Positions 12,989 to 23,098 of a DNA stretch of 64,000 nucleotides are shown here, piece after piece. The notes under the pieces are model-generated. The model was not told the DNA's origin. It was given only the letters and a program-made list of their open reading frames with translations, and did no database searches. Source of the stretch: Platerodrilus igneus. Taxonomy: Eukaryota; Arthropoda; Insecta; Coleoptera; Lycidae. Within the stretch, counting starts at the first letter, position 1. Every line of letters starts with the position of its first letter. The DNA lies in the NCBI GenBank assembly GCA_036346225.1, contig JARFIW010000108.1, positions 3,782,001-3,846,000 of the forward strand, read 5' to 3'. The position numbers were made by a program, and so were the translations under genes.

Positions 12989-14517
12989 TGTAACGTTCGG
13001 TTTAATTCAACGTGTAGTATTGTATAGTTTACTTTAGCGAGCATATTAAACATGCCAATTTGTGATAAAGGACAGTCAAGTAAACTGTACACTTTTTCAA
13101 AATTGCGAAGAAGGCTAGAAAGTGACAGTTGGGGATTGTCAAATTTATTAAAAAGTGTCGAGTCGCGTTTTACGTTTGGGGTGTTTTAATTAGTCTTTTG
13201 TAGGTCCACTCTAACATCCGATGTTATATACCGTCATTATTATACCTAAAAGATGCCAATTCATAGTGGGAGTTTATTTGGATGAAAGAAAAGTGACCTC
13301 AGATAACATTTGCCGTACGCTGTAATCAACCGATTTAGTCGGGAACCTGATGCATTAACAGATACCTATGATAAAGTTAGTTGGGCTGTTGCATTATACC
13401 GACACCCACTCTCCTCGCTGTGTCTATAGTGACCTGATTCACCCCACAAACCCTTCAAGGTAAGCGTTGCACTGTAGTAGTTACTAAGTGACCAAACTAG
13501 TTCGCACGCTGGTATTGGGATATTTTACCCTGAACTATAGAATGTTCTTTTGCATCTACCGTCAGTGAAGCTAAAACTAGATAGTGTGTTTCGCCCCGTA
13601 TTTACCCTACTTTCACTGTAGTCAACAGTGTAAAACAGGAAGCCGCTTGTGTGCGCATTGTATATCTATTAGTCCGTAAAATTTTAAAGCTGCGATACTT
13701 TTCCAAATTGTACAACTTGTTTCGTAACGTAAGACTGTACCAGTTGTAGCGCCTAGATAGTTCAAGTAGACTTACGTCTACCGTCCACATTGTTACCGGA
13801 GGTTTGCATGCACCCGGTGTAACACGCGTGATATTTCGGGCTATAATCTACACTCTTTTGGTCGTCAAACCTAAGAACCCATACTGCCGTGAGGCTCAGG
13901 TGCATTCAATCCTACCCCACCTTAGAAATAATTGTACTCACAAGTATATCTTTGGTAGCCCTGGCCAGTGCGAACTTACACCTAGTTGTTAGTTTTGGTT
14001 AGTTATCATAATTAATTTGATCGTAGTTGTGGCGTACTCAATATACGCCGTATCTACATTTGCTTATATACACCTTTGTTTATGTTACTTACTGTACTTA
14101 ATTAATGTGTTCTTTTCAGCCATGTGTTTGTAAATAGAGTTAAGAGTATAATCCAGGTGCATTATTCTGTTGTAGTAATTTGCGTGAGTAGGGTGAATCA
14201 GTACATTCTACACCGTGAGTTTTCTTTACTTTCATATTTTCTTATTATAACAAGTGCAGGGGCGTTTGCTCGACCAGTAACGAGACCCCGATTATATCTA
14301 ACACAGTGACATTACTGGTGGTGCCCACCTAATTTTGCCGTCATACCCGATTTTTGGCATACTACCAAGTTTACGACCCATTATAATTGTCATCTTAGGG
14401 CATTTAGCAATCCCGACCTACGACTTTTATCAAACCCACCCCTCACCGGCTAGAGCTAGGCCGCGCACGGATTCCGATCCGTCCCTTAGTGTCGTAGTGC
14501 TGAATTGGCCCGTAACA
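12989..14517. mobile_element. LTR-like element, copy 1 (probable solo LTR, 1.53 kb)
   Basis: Starts TGTAACG and ends CGTAACA, i.e. the TG...CA ends and short imperfect inverted terminal repeat of LTRs. It is flanked by a GCCT direct repeat. A second copy at 49,287-50,733 has the same two ends in unrelated surroundings, which fixes the boundaries. No protein domain is recognisable inside; small frames at 13,804-13,992 and 14,335-14,559 also occur in copy 2 but carry no known domain. A DNA transposon with TG-starting short TIRs is the alternative. Orientation is not determined. Confidence 0.6.
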
Positions 14518-14521
14518 GCCT

Positions 14522-14935
14522 ATGGAAAGAAAGTAGTCCAAATTTCTTATGAACAATGATATGCTTAGAATTTTGATTAAATTCCTTTTCAGTTGTCATG
14601 AATCGCTAAATCTGCAAATAAGTAAGTACGACTTGTATTTGTAAATGACAGTACAAACTTTATTAACGCTTCGTGAAAAATGGTTTGTAAGATCTTATAA
14701 ATCTTCAAGTTTGTTAGGTTTTATTAATACATACCACTGCTATTAAAGCTGCAAATTGGTACACTTGGAATAAATATACACAAATTCTTTTAGACTTAAT
14801 ATGTAATTAACATTCATTTTTTTAAAACCACCGGGACTGGTATTTAATATGGGGCGACTAGAAGCGGCTTGTAGTCCAATCGAGCCTACGTTAGGCGCCA
14901 TTTACCTATTACGCCGAAGATTTCTTGAATAGGCC
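14522..14935. other. Non-coding spacer
   Basis: AT-rich sequence with no recognised feature between the LTR-like element and the pentamer-based repeat. Confidence 0.4.
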
Positions 14936-15246
14936 AGTTGAGTGAGTTGAGTGATTTGATTGAGTTGATTAAGTTGAGTGAGTCGAGTGAGTCGAATGAG
15001 TCGAACAAATCGGGCGAGTCGAGCAAGTCAAGCGAGTTGAGTGGGTTGAGTGAGTTTAGGAAGTTGACCGAGTTAAGTGAGTCGAGCGAGTCGAGCGAGT
15101 TACGTGAGTAGAGTGAGTTGAGTGAGTTGGATAGACTGAGTGAGTTGAATAGACTGAGTGAGTTGAGTGAGCTGAGTGAGTTGAGTGAGTCGAGTGAATT
15201 GAGTGAGTTTAGTGATTTGAGTGATTCGAGGGAGTTGAGTGATTAG
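14936..15246. repeat. Degenerate 5/10-bp tandem repeat (gagtt/gagtc)
   Basis: About 310 bases built from variants of 'gagttgagtgagttgagtga': a 5-base period with G-A-G-T at fixed phase and a varying fifth base. Imperfections are spread throughout, indicating an old array. Strong purine/pyrimidine strand asymmetry: the plus strand has almost no C. Confidence 0.9.
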
Positions 15247-16736
15247 GAATTTTTTACAAACCGGATACGAATTTTGAAATCCAACTCAATCGTCGGTTTC
15301 TCTAGTACCAATTATAATCGACGCGTTGTCGTCGTTGTCGCACGACGCATTCGGGTTATGAGATAGGAAATTTTTTAACGATCCCCGTTTTTTTACACGT
15401 AAGCGAATACGTTGCTTCAATCTAATAAATTTCAGGAAAACTCCTATTTCTCCATTAGTATGGGGTTTTCGCGATCAAAACCATCCTATGGCACGCACGC
15501 AAAAATTCCCCACCAAACCACTACCCGCCCGTACCCCCCAACACAAACCCCCTCGGACAAAAATTCCGATTAACGATCGATTCGCGCCTCTCAACTTTAA
15601 CGCAAAGACGGGCTAACACGTTTTAAGATATGGGGAAAAATACACGTAAGGTAAATACGAGATGTGGCCGTTGATGTAAATCTTTTTAATTTTTTTCATA
15701 TTTAATTATTATCCTCTTCAATATACAGATAAATGCTTTTAAATTTATCTAAAATTCGAAGTGATATTTAAAAAAAGTACAGTTAAAGAATTTTAATAAA
15801 CAAAAGAGAAAAAATATTCCCTATAAAGCCCCGTTTATCAGCTTATTCCTACTCTCCAATCAATGATATTCTTGGAAGCCACATAAATTCGCCACGATCT
15901 CCTCCTATTGTTAAAATAACATTAAAATATGCTACAACCTGTCATAAATTTGATCACCTGCTGCTTCCTAACAACATCAAGCGCTTAAAGTATAGAACAC
16001 AAATTCCATTAATTAGGTGCAGGTGTACAGATAAAATCCCAAACTACCTTATATACACATGTTCAGTTTCTTATACATAGAAAAATCCCACTTCCTAGCA
16101 GATGATGTTATCAACTCTTGACTTTTTGGAAAATTATAATGAATAGAAATCTCGTTGTTTACCACAGCGAATGCGTTTAGAATTTCAAAAAGTATTATAA
16201 AATACCGAAAAACCTACTATTCTATACGTATACTTTATTAAATCAAAAAATTTAAAAAAAAATAAAGGATGGTCCTTAAACTTTCAGAATATTATTATAC
16301 TATTAAAATAAACTGTGTATAAACGTTTTAGGCACCGAGTTCAAATTTTATTTCGTAAAAGTCCTTTTAAAATAATCTATTAGATATTGTTTCTTATATT
16401 ATAAATATATAAACCTGATAAAATTTCCAAGACATAAATAAGAGATAAGAATTCAACAGAAATGTTATTTTAAATCAGATAGCATATTGTTGATCAACAA
16501 AGATGTTGTAGTAAAAGATGTAGCAATAATCTTAATTGTACGGGGTTTATTAATTTATTTATAATAAACTGATTCTAATTGGACAACAGCGTGATTTAGA
16601 GTAAAGTTTGAGGTTGTAAAGGATTTTTGATTTGAACTACGAAACTGATCGATTACATGACGTCAAAGTGGTGTGGTCTAAAAATAATAATTGAAAGGAA
16701 GTTCCTGTGGCGGTAAGGTCAGGCGGTACCACTTCT
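15247..16736. other. AT-rich non-coding DNA
   Basis: Nothing recognised. 15,480-15,560 is locally C-rich ('ccaccaaaccactacccgcc') but contains no gene-like frame. Confidence 0.4.
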
Positions 16737-16968
16737 GCAGATTCCATGTTGATGGAAGTAGAAATCAACACTTTTCAAAGCAGGTACCGTACTGTTAGAA
16801 TTGCAACCACACACCGAGATCTGGACCCCAGCTTTCTAGAATAGTACCTCTAGCTTCTTTCGTACCACCCTCCAGTCTAACGGATCAAACCCACAACTGA
16901 TTTTGGGTATGGCCAACTTGTCTCCAAATGTGATCATCTAGCGCCTTCCACTGATCCTGATTAAATAT
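16737..16968 (-). pseudogene. Second fragment of an OARD1/TARG1-like macro domain
   Basis: On the minus strand the segment reads 'DKLAIPKISCGFDPLDWRVV' followed by 'RKKLEVLF'. This is the C-terminal signature of OARD1/TARG1-type macro domains, normally a 'MPRIGCGLDGL.W..V' block. It aligns with 17,475-17,668 at the nucleotide level (shared 'attccatgttgat', 'taccaccctcca' and 'cgccttcca' blocks). Only the C-terminal third is present, so it comes from another, truncated copy of the same element. Confidence 0.6.
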
Positions 16969-17345
16969 TAAAGCACTATAATTAACTATGCAAGCATCAT
17001 CATTGATCTATATTATAACTACAATAATTTATACCGACAATAATTTATATGGCATATGCACAACTATCAAAACTTCAACTAGAAGTCATATCGTAATCAA
17101 AGCTGAGATTAGAACTGACCTGGCTAACGCTCATCTAGGTAATTTATATTTTATCCAATCGTTCGAGAATATGCAAATAACATTCTCAATAATTCCTATT
17201 GTAATCTAAAAATTCTTAAATACAAAACCCTTGTTGATCAAATCCATCGCCCGCAGAGGCCTGTCAATAATCTTTTGTGTACAAAGGCTTTGTTTATGTT
17301 TTAATGTAATTACTCTGGTCAGAGACAGACCAATGGCCACTACAC

Positions 17346-17357
17346 TGCCCCTTCTTA
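17346..17357 (-). promoter_or_regulatory. Candidate polypurine tract next to LTR start
   Basis: The minus strand reads AAGAAGGGGCAG and then TGTAGTGG. A purine-rich tract directly followed by TG is the plus-strand priming site and LTR start of Gypsy/mdg-type elements. The LTR itself could not be delimited because no second LTR copy was found. Confidence 0.45.
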
Positions 17358-17474
17358 AAGCTGTTCAATCCAGAATACTTTGTGACCCAGACGTTGAAAG
17401 GACAATCGAAACAATTTCTATAATTCCATGTTGATAAAAGCAGCAATCAACACCGTTCATTGCAGGCGCCGTAC

Positions 17475-17870
17475 CATTTGGACTGTAACCATACACCAAA
17501 GTCTGGACTCAGGTTTTCGGTAATAGTACCTCTAACATATTTTGTACCACCCTCCAATCCAACCCATTAAGCTCACAACCGATTATAGGTATGACCAACT
17601 TCATGTCTTCAAATTTGATCATTTGACCCTAGAGGTCCACTAACGCCTTCCACAGATCCTGGTAATTAAATTTATTACAAGCCTGTTGCTTAGTCAACAG
17701 GTAATAAATGCCCGAAAGTCGGTCCTTTAGCAGTATGATCTTTCCAACCTCCGATTGTTGATCCAGACCACAAAATTATTTTTAAACACCAGGACAAGTA
17801 CTTGGAAAATATATAGGTCAGCAGCATGACAGGGAGTATTCCAATCGAATAGATCACTCTGAATCTCTTC
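17475..17870 (-). pseudogene. Macro domain (OARD1/TARG1-like) downstream of Gypsy integrase
   Basis: Minus-strand pieces in family order: 'EIQSDLFDWN' (cf. the GDLF start), 'HAADLYIFQVLVLVFKNNF' (cf. the 'HC.A.D...G.G.AV.FK..FG' ligand loop), 'DQQSEVGKIILLKD', 'GIYYLLTKQQACNKFNYQDL' (cf. 'YYL.TK...KP.Y..L'), then 'KLVIPIIGCELNGLDWRVV' (cf. the 'MPRIGCGLDGL.W..V' block). Total length of about 130 codons equals a whole OARD1-type macro domain, a fold that binds or hydrolyses ADP-ribose adducts. At least two frameshifts and one stop make it a pseudogene, and the R and G of PRIGCG are lost. It lies about 60 bp after the pol stop and about 110 bp before the polypurine-like tract. Confidence 0.65.
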
Positions 17871-18059
17871 CGTGATCCCAAATCTCGCTTTGCCTGCACC
17901 GCTGCAAAGTGACATGAACTAATCATAGCTCGGTCTAGACTTTCGTTCATCCTCACGAGCGTAACTGTTTGTTCGTCTCACTGCTTGCCGTTCTTTGGCA
18001 ATATCGACGTCATCACCATCCTATGGTGCTAACCGGTCATCGTGTACACACTGTTGTTC

Positions 18060-18995
18060 TTCCTTTTGGGAGCTTACGAGTGCGACATACCACGCCGTTG
18101 ATCCTTTTTAGAACTTCGTAGTATCCTCCCAACGTCTTTGTAACTTTGACGACAGTCCACACATCCGTGTGGGCTTGTACAGCTAGACGCGTTCGCGCTC
18201 TTGAAAACCAGACTCCTGCGCTTTGATGTCATATCTGGTCTTCATCAGATCACTTGCGATCTGGATATTTTTCCTAATGTTACCATGGATGTCGTACATC
18301 TTGCGCTTGAGCTTCTCTACGTAACTCTTGTTCACGATGTTATTTCCGGGTTTACATCCAAACTAAAGATCACTCAGATAGATGTAAGTATTGCTCTCAG
18401 TCTCTCTGATGTTTGGAGAACACCTTGGAAAGGTACTTGCCTAAGATGCGGTTCATCCGATTGCGGGTGCAATAGTGTTGTGCGGGTTTTTGTCATACAC
18501 AGCAATAGGCAGGCTTCTAGGAACAACGATGACTCAAAAACTAAAACAGCATAACAGTTCCTTTACTAGCAAGTCAGCTACAGCTGCAGCTTCTTATTCA
18601 CGAAGTCGGTCTCAGGGAATGGACCGGCAATACCGATTGCCACTTTCTCAAAGGGGCTCCCAACGTTGTATTACCTCATAGGGATCCTACTGTTTCCCAA
18701 TGGTGTACATAGCTGACACTTGCGGTACCACTCTTTTACATCCTCCTTGCAGTCTATCCGGTAAAATCTTGCTTAGTATTTCCCTGGAGTCTTTTTAACA
18801 TCCAAGTGTCCTCCAGAAGTGTTATTATGCAAATATTCTAATACCTCCGACCATCGGCTTTTAGGAATCACCATTTGAAACGTACTCACGGATCCATTTC
18901 TATTCTCCAAGGATCGCACCAAGATTCCATTCTCTACTTTCAAGGAATCCCATTGTGCCCAGTATGACTTCAGGGTGCTGCTTAATAGGCTAATG
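18060..18995 (-). pseudogene. Gypsy integrase, fragmentary
   Basis: On the minus strand, starting near 18,960: 'SRWSEVLEYLHNNTSGGHLD', then 'VKEWYRKCQLC', i.e. the HHCC zinc finger of retroviral-type integrases. 'FEKVAIGIAGPFPETD' marks the start of the catalytic core, with the first catalytic D reading as G. The middle of the core is collapsed: about 18,480 reads 'PQSDGMNRILGKYLSKVFSK', the end of the core. The C-terminal part reads 'RKMYDIHGNIRKNIQIASD', 'MKTRYDIKAQESGFQE' and 'HDDRLAP' near 18,050. Typical of insect Gypsy pol. Several frameshifts and the missing core make it inactive. Confidence 0.75.
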
Positions 18996-18998
18996 TAC

Positions 18999-19155
18999 TA
19001 TCAAGAAGATGGAAAACTCCTTCAATCCTCTGTAACTGTAAGAAGGTTTGCAGGAATGCCTGTACGTGTAGGAAAACTGGTTTAAAATGTTCACCAGTCT
19101 CGATGAATTGTACCGGCCAGTCATGTGATAATGCGTCAGAACTAAACGACATCAC
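18999..19155 (+). pseudogene. Cys-rich C-terminal fragment of PIN-like/CXC repeat family
   Basis: The frame from about 19,000 reads 'ILCNCKKVCRNACTCRKTGL' and continues with 'KCSPVSMNC' and 'CDNA': a CxC...C...CxC...GLxCS...C...C pattern. This motif ends a multi-copy, uncharacterised insect protein family. The same motif is repeated at 26,130-26,300. It starts directly beside the Gypsy relic, on the opposite strand, and precedes (rather than follows) the middle part of another copy, implying two tandem family copies. Confidence 0.6.
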
Positions 19156-19339
19156 TTTCCTGGAACCTGTTGGCGAACAAAAAATGAGGAAACGGATGAA
19201 ACAAGCAGGAAGAATAAGCACATAGTGGCAAAATAAAGATTTATAGAACTTCAAACTCTGTACGGAAATGGATAAACGGCCAAGCTCTGGGTTCAACATT
19301 TTTACATGGCAAATTTCAATTATTGAAACAGAGACGATG

Positions 19340-19930
19340 GAAAACTGTATAAAAATTACCGCCATTTTTCCAAACAGCAGGTCATTCCTTCTGGACAAAG
19401 TGCGCACACCGATACTATCAAGAGATGTTGGGAGGAGGAATAATGGAACCTTTGAAATACCACAGGTTTACAACTGAAAGAAATTTCACAGTAAGACGTA
19501 CAAAGAAGTTCTGGTCTGGTTTGTGGTCAGATATGACGATAGGACAGACTTTGATGAGAACTATGAAAAGCTGTGGAAGATTAATTGACCAAGGGTCAAA
19601 GAATAACTGACAATGTACTTACATGATAGACTTTAAGAAGAGCGTACCTTCAGAACATATGCAATGAAATTGAGACCTCCTACGACTTTATCTTTGCAAC
19701 CTGAGCAACATGTTGATATGCGACGCTCTCGCAATACGAAAGATGCTGTAGACAGAGATCCTCAGTACCCTACATTACCCAAAACAGAATTGATAATGTC
19801 AATAAGCAGTGGGCTTGTTGAAGGTGATGGTATGAGCTATCACATGGCTCTACGGATCGGACGGTATTGACAAACACTTCGAACAGATAAAGTTCAAACG
19901 TGTTGTCGCTTTCTTCTGCTGTGAATGAAT
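19340..19930 (+). pseudogene. Middle part of PIN-like/CXC repeat family, copy A
   Basis: Pieces in order: 'CWEEE'/'YYQEMLGGG' area near 19,410; 'FTVRRTKKFWSGLWSDMTIG' (19,491-19,550); 'LMRTMKSCGRLI'; 'TSEQHVDMRRSRN' (about 19,690); 'LPKTELIMSISSGLVEGDGM' (about 19,775-19,834). From memory of annotated insect proteins, these blocks stand in the same order in an uncharacterised repeated family. Stops and frameshifts separate them. The downstream nuclease-like part is missing because the 13-bp satellite starts at 19,985. Confidence 0.55.
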
Positions 19931-21584
19931 TCTGTTGCTATTAGTGATTGAGGTGACTATCAACCCTTCCACATTGTTCCACAGGTTGTGGAAGGACAAC
20001 GATCAAGCGCAACATACAAATATAGGGTTCAAGAACAGCGCTCAAGGACAACATTCAAGAGTATAGCTCAAAAAGAATGGCCCAAAAACAGCTCTCAAGG
20101 ACAACCGTCAAAAACAACGCTCAAAGACAATACAAAAAGGCTACTTTCTAGACAAATGTCCAATAATAACGCTAAGAAACAACGCTCAAAAGCTACATTC
20201 AAAATAACGCTCAAAAACAACATTGAAAAACAATACTAAGGGCAATGATGTAAAAAGGGGTCCCACGCATCGCTCAAGCACAATATTCAAAGACACCTTT
20301 CCAGAACAATATTCAAATACAACACTTGAGGACAACATTCAAGGACAACAATCAGAGACTAGGCCTAAGTATAGCCTTCGAAGGCAACACGCAAAAACTC
20401 AAAGACGAAGCTTAATGACGATCAAGTGGAATAATTAGAGGCAACGTTCTAGGAAAAATTCCAAAAGTAACTTCCAAGAACATGGTTCCAAAAAAAAACC
20501 GTCCCAGAATATCATTCAAGGGTAATATTATAAAAGCAACGCTCTAAAGAAGTGGCCAAAAACTACGCTCAAGGACAACATTCAAGATCATTACTCAAGG
20601 ACAACACTCTAAGAAAGTGTCCAAAGCATCCCTCACGAGGAGCACTCGTGGATACCGTACCGATATACAACGCTCTTCGACCACACTAACGGACAATATT
20701 CGAAAGCGATGTTCAAAAACAGGGTTCCTGCACAGTGTCTAGGGCAATATTCTACAAAAATACTCAAGAACAATATTCAAGAGCAACACTCAAAGGCAAC
20801 GAACTAAGAAAACCCCAAAAACAACTCTTAAGGACAACCTTCAAAACTAACGCTTAGCGGCAATACGAAAGGGCTACACTCTTAAGGAAAGGGCAAAAAC
20901 GACGCTCAAGGGCAACATTCAAGAGCAATAGTCAAGGGCAATATTCTAGGAAAGTGTCCGGGGCACCCCTTACGAGCAGCACTCGAGGACACCGTTCAAG
21001 AACAAGATTGAAGGCCAACGCTATACGACCACACTACAGGACATAATGCGAGAGCAATATTCAAAGACAGGGTTCATGAACAGCGCTCAAGGCAACACTC
21101 AAGAGCAACGATCTAGGAAAGAACCAAAGATAGCTCTCAAAAACTATCCTCAGAAACAACGTTCAAGAGCGATACAAAAAGGTTGCGCTCTGGGAAAATG
21201 TCCAAAAATAACGCCCAAGGTCGACATTCAAAGACAACGCTCAAGAACAACATTCAAGAATAATACTCAAGGGCAATAATCTCGGAAAGTGTCAAAAACA
21301 TAGCTCAAGCACAACATTCGAAGACACCGTTCAAGAACAGTATTCAAACACAACACTTGAAGACAACGCTGAATGACAACATTCAAGGGCAACATTCAAA
21401 GACAGAGCCTAAATACTGCATTCAAAGGCAACATTCAAAGACTATACTCAAAGACGAAGCCCAAGGACAACGTACAAGCGCAATACTCAAGGGCGACACT
21501 CTAGGAAAGTGTCCAGGGTATCCCTTACGAGCAGCATTCGAGAACACCGTTCATGAATAGCATTGAGGGACAATGCTCTACGAC

Positions 21585-21598
21585 CACACTGAAGGACA
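21585..21598. other. SINE target-site duplication (left; right copy 21,899-21,912)
   Basis: CACACTGAAGGACA is present on both sides of the SINE and matches the local satellite sequence. Confidence 0.85.
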
Positions 21599-21898
21599 TT
21601 ACATTTGATTTTCCAATGCTCCACCCGAAGGTACTACATTGGCCAGGAAGCGAGTTTTTTTTTTTACCTGGAAAATTTGGAATTTTGCCGAACCCTTGCT
21701 GTTCCAAGCAAGGTAGGGATCTTTAACGTGCGTGACAACACTCACACACGGGACCTCCATTTTACCTCTCATCCGAACGAGGGTGTATTTTTGTGAAAAA
21801 TGCTCGCCTAACATTTTTCAAGCGGACCGTGTCGGGATTCGAACCCGGGACCTTGGGCGTAGTAGTCACACACATACCACTACGCCACGGAGCCGCCA
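21599..21898 (-). mobile_element. tRNA-derived SINE inserted in the 13-bp satellite
   Basis: On the minus strand the element starts with a tRNA-like head: A-box 'TGGCGTAGTGG' and B-box 'GGGTTCGAATCCC'. A body follows with a long inverted segment around 'GAAAAATG' and 'CATTTTTC', a 'GCACGTTAAAGATCCC' block and an A-run at 21,655-21,665. It is flanked by a 14-bp direct repeat, CACACTGAAGGACA (21,585-21,598 and 21,899-21,912), derived from the satellite. The insertion therefore occurred by retrotransposition after the satellite formed. Confidence 0.85.
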
Positions 21899-22109
21899 CA
21901 CACTGAAGGACAGCATTCGAAGGCGATATTCAAAGACAGGGTTCCTGCACAGTGTCTAGGGCAATATTTTACAAAAATACTCAAGGACAATATTCAAGAG
22001 CAACACTCAAAGGCAGAGATTTACAAAAACCCCAAAAGCAACTCGCAAGGAAAACCTTCAAAACCAACGCTCAGCGGCAATACTCAAGGGTAACACTATA
22101 GGATAGTGT

Positions 22110-22531
22110 CCAGGGCACACTCTACAAGCAGCATTCGAGGACACCGTTCAAGAACAACAGTGATGTCTAATAGATAGTTACAAAAGAGCTAGTACGATAT
22201 AAATAGTTTTCCTAGAAGACACCAACACGTTCATCAGCATAGATCCAAGTCGGAAAATTTCTAGAAGACCCTTCAGCTCCATAAAAAGAAAAAAACTATT
22301 AGCAATTATCTATGACCCGTAATATGAACATGATTCGTATTGAACCGAGTTAAAATAGATTATGAGGGACTTTAGACCTGTATCTCTCATGAGTTTCGAT
22401 TTTAACATGTCATAAGAGAATTTTGACCACTAAAATCTACAGAACGAAAAAAAGATAGATCAAAATCGCAAAAAAAAAAAAAAAAAAAAATTAAAACAGC
22501 AAATTAAAGTCACCGAAGAGGCAAGGAATTG

Positions 22532-22568
<37 letters not shown>

Positions 22569-22610
22569 CACGTACACTCCACCGAAAAGTTTGTTACATT
22601 TTATTACGCG
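22110..22610. repeat. Shared segment Z, copy A, with expanded A-runs
   Basis: Matches 27,480-27,994 nearly base for base ('tgatgtctaatagatag', 'cctagaagacaccaacacg', 'ggcaaggaattgaa'). A more diverged third copy lies at about 26,495-26,830. In copy A two A-runs have grown to 21 (22,470-22,490) and 35 (22,532-22,566) bases, while copy B has short mixed A-rich sequence at the same points. Confidence 0.85.
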
Positions 22611-23098
22611 AGTTAGGTTTTGGCCTTAGGGAGCTGTCTTTTAAAATGTCTTCTTCCAAAACACTTCTAACAAATTTTATTTATACAGAAATTACAAATT
22701 GAATTTACAAGTACTGTATCAAAAATTCTAAGTTGAACAACTAACAATGCTAAAGTTGTGGACTAACCTCCTTGGACTCTACAAGGTATTTATGTTGTCC
22801 CTGCCCCTCACATTGCTTGTGGGAACTGCAGAGCTCATGTCTGCTAATTTCTTTATTCATTAATACAAAGTAACAATCTTAATTCTAACAATAAGTTTCT
22901 TACAGTCTATTGTGACCTTCACCAGCAGAGTCAGGTTACGTCTAAAATACATTGTATTCACATCCGTCCTCATGTCTTCTGTCTGACTTCTATTAACCTT
23001 TTGTTATCTATCCTTGAATTATACAATGTTGCAAGTTAACTTAAGATTAAATAATTCCATTTAGTTATACCTATATTTGATTTGCGGGATATGTAACT
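22611..23098. mobile_element. 488-bp insertion with AGTTA/TAACT ends
   Basis: Absent from the paralogous site near 28,004, where the sequence runs directly from 'tgatacgcg' to 'ttcaaaaacc'. The insertion is flanked by CGCG on both sides (22,607-22,610; 23,099-23,102), which occurs once in the empty site, giving a 4-bp duplication. Ends AGTTA...TAACT are inverted. A relative lies at 50,805-51,359 (shared 'cgagtta', 'tttatacagaaatta', 'ctcacat' and 'tgtgggaact'). No coding sequence. Confidence 0.65.

Larger units (their letters stand above)
17346..18995 (-). mobile_element. Gypsy-type LTR retrotransposon, 3' internal part (decayed)
   Basis: On the minus strand the order is: integrase zinc-binding and core fragments, integrase C-terminal domain, end of pol near 17,930, macro-domain reading frame (17,870-17,475), polypurine-like tract (17,357-17,346), then TGTAGTGG as a candidate LTR start. 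Gag, protease and RT are not visible. Many stops and frameshifts. The macro domain lies where env-like genes sit in other Gypsy elements. Confidence 0.65.
19985..22160. repeat. 13-bp satellite array, copy A
   Basis: Degenerate tandem repeat with consensus near CTCAAGGACAACA; 'tcaag' recurs every 13 bases over long stretches (for example 20,900-20,960). Variants gggc/gagc/agac alternate without long homogeneous blocks, indicating age. Interrupted at 21,599-21,898 by a SINE. Larger blocks repeat inside it: about 20,590-20,780 resembles 20,940-21,060 and 21,500-21,600. A second array of the same unit lies at 26,975-27,480. Confidence 0.88.

Noticed and set aside
14936..15246. Telomere-like repeat
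   Set aside because: The unit is gagtt/gagtc-based and degenerate, not the arthropod TTAGG repeat.
21825..21897. Possible stand-alone tRNA gene on the minus strand
   Set aside because: A and B boxes are present but the acceptor ends do not pair well, and the head is followed by a SINE body within a 14-bp target duplication.
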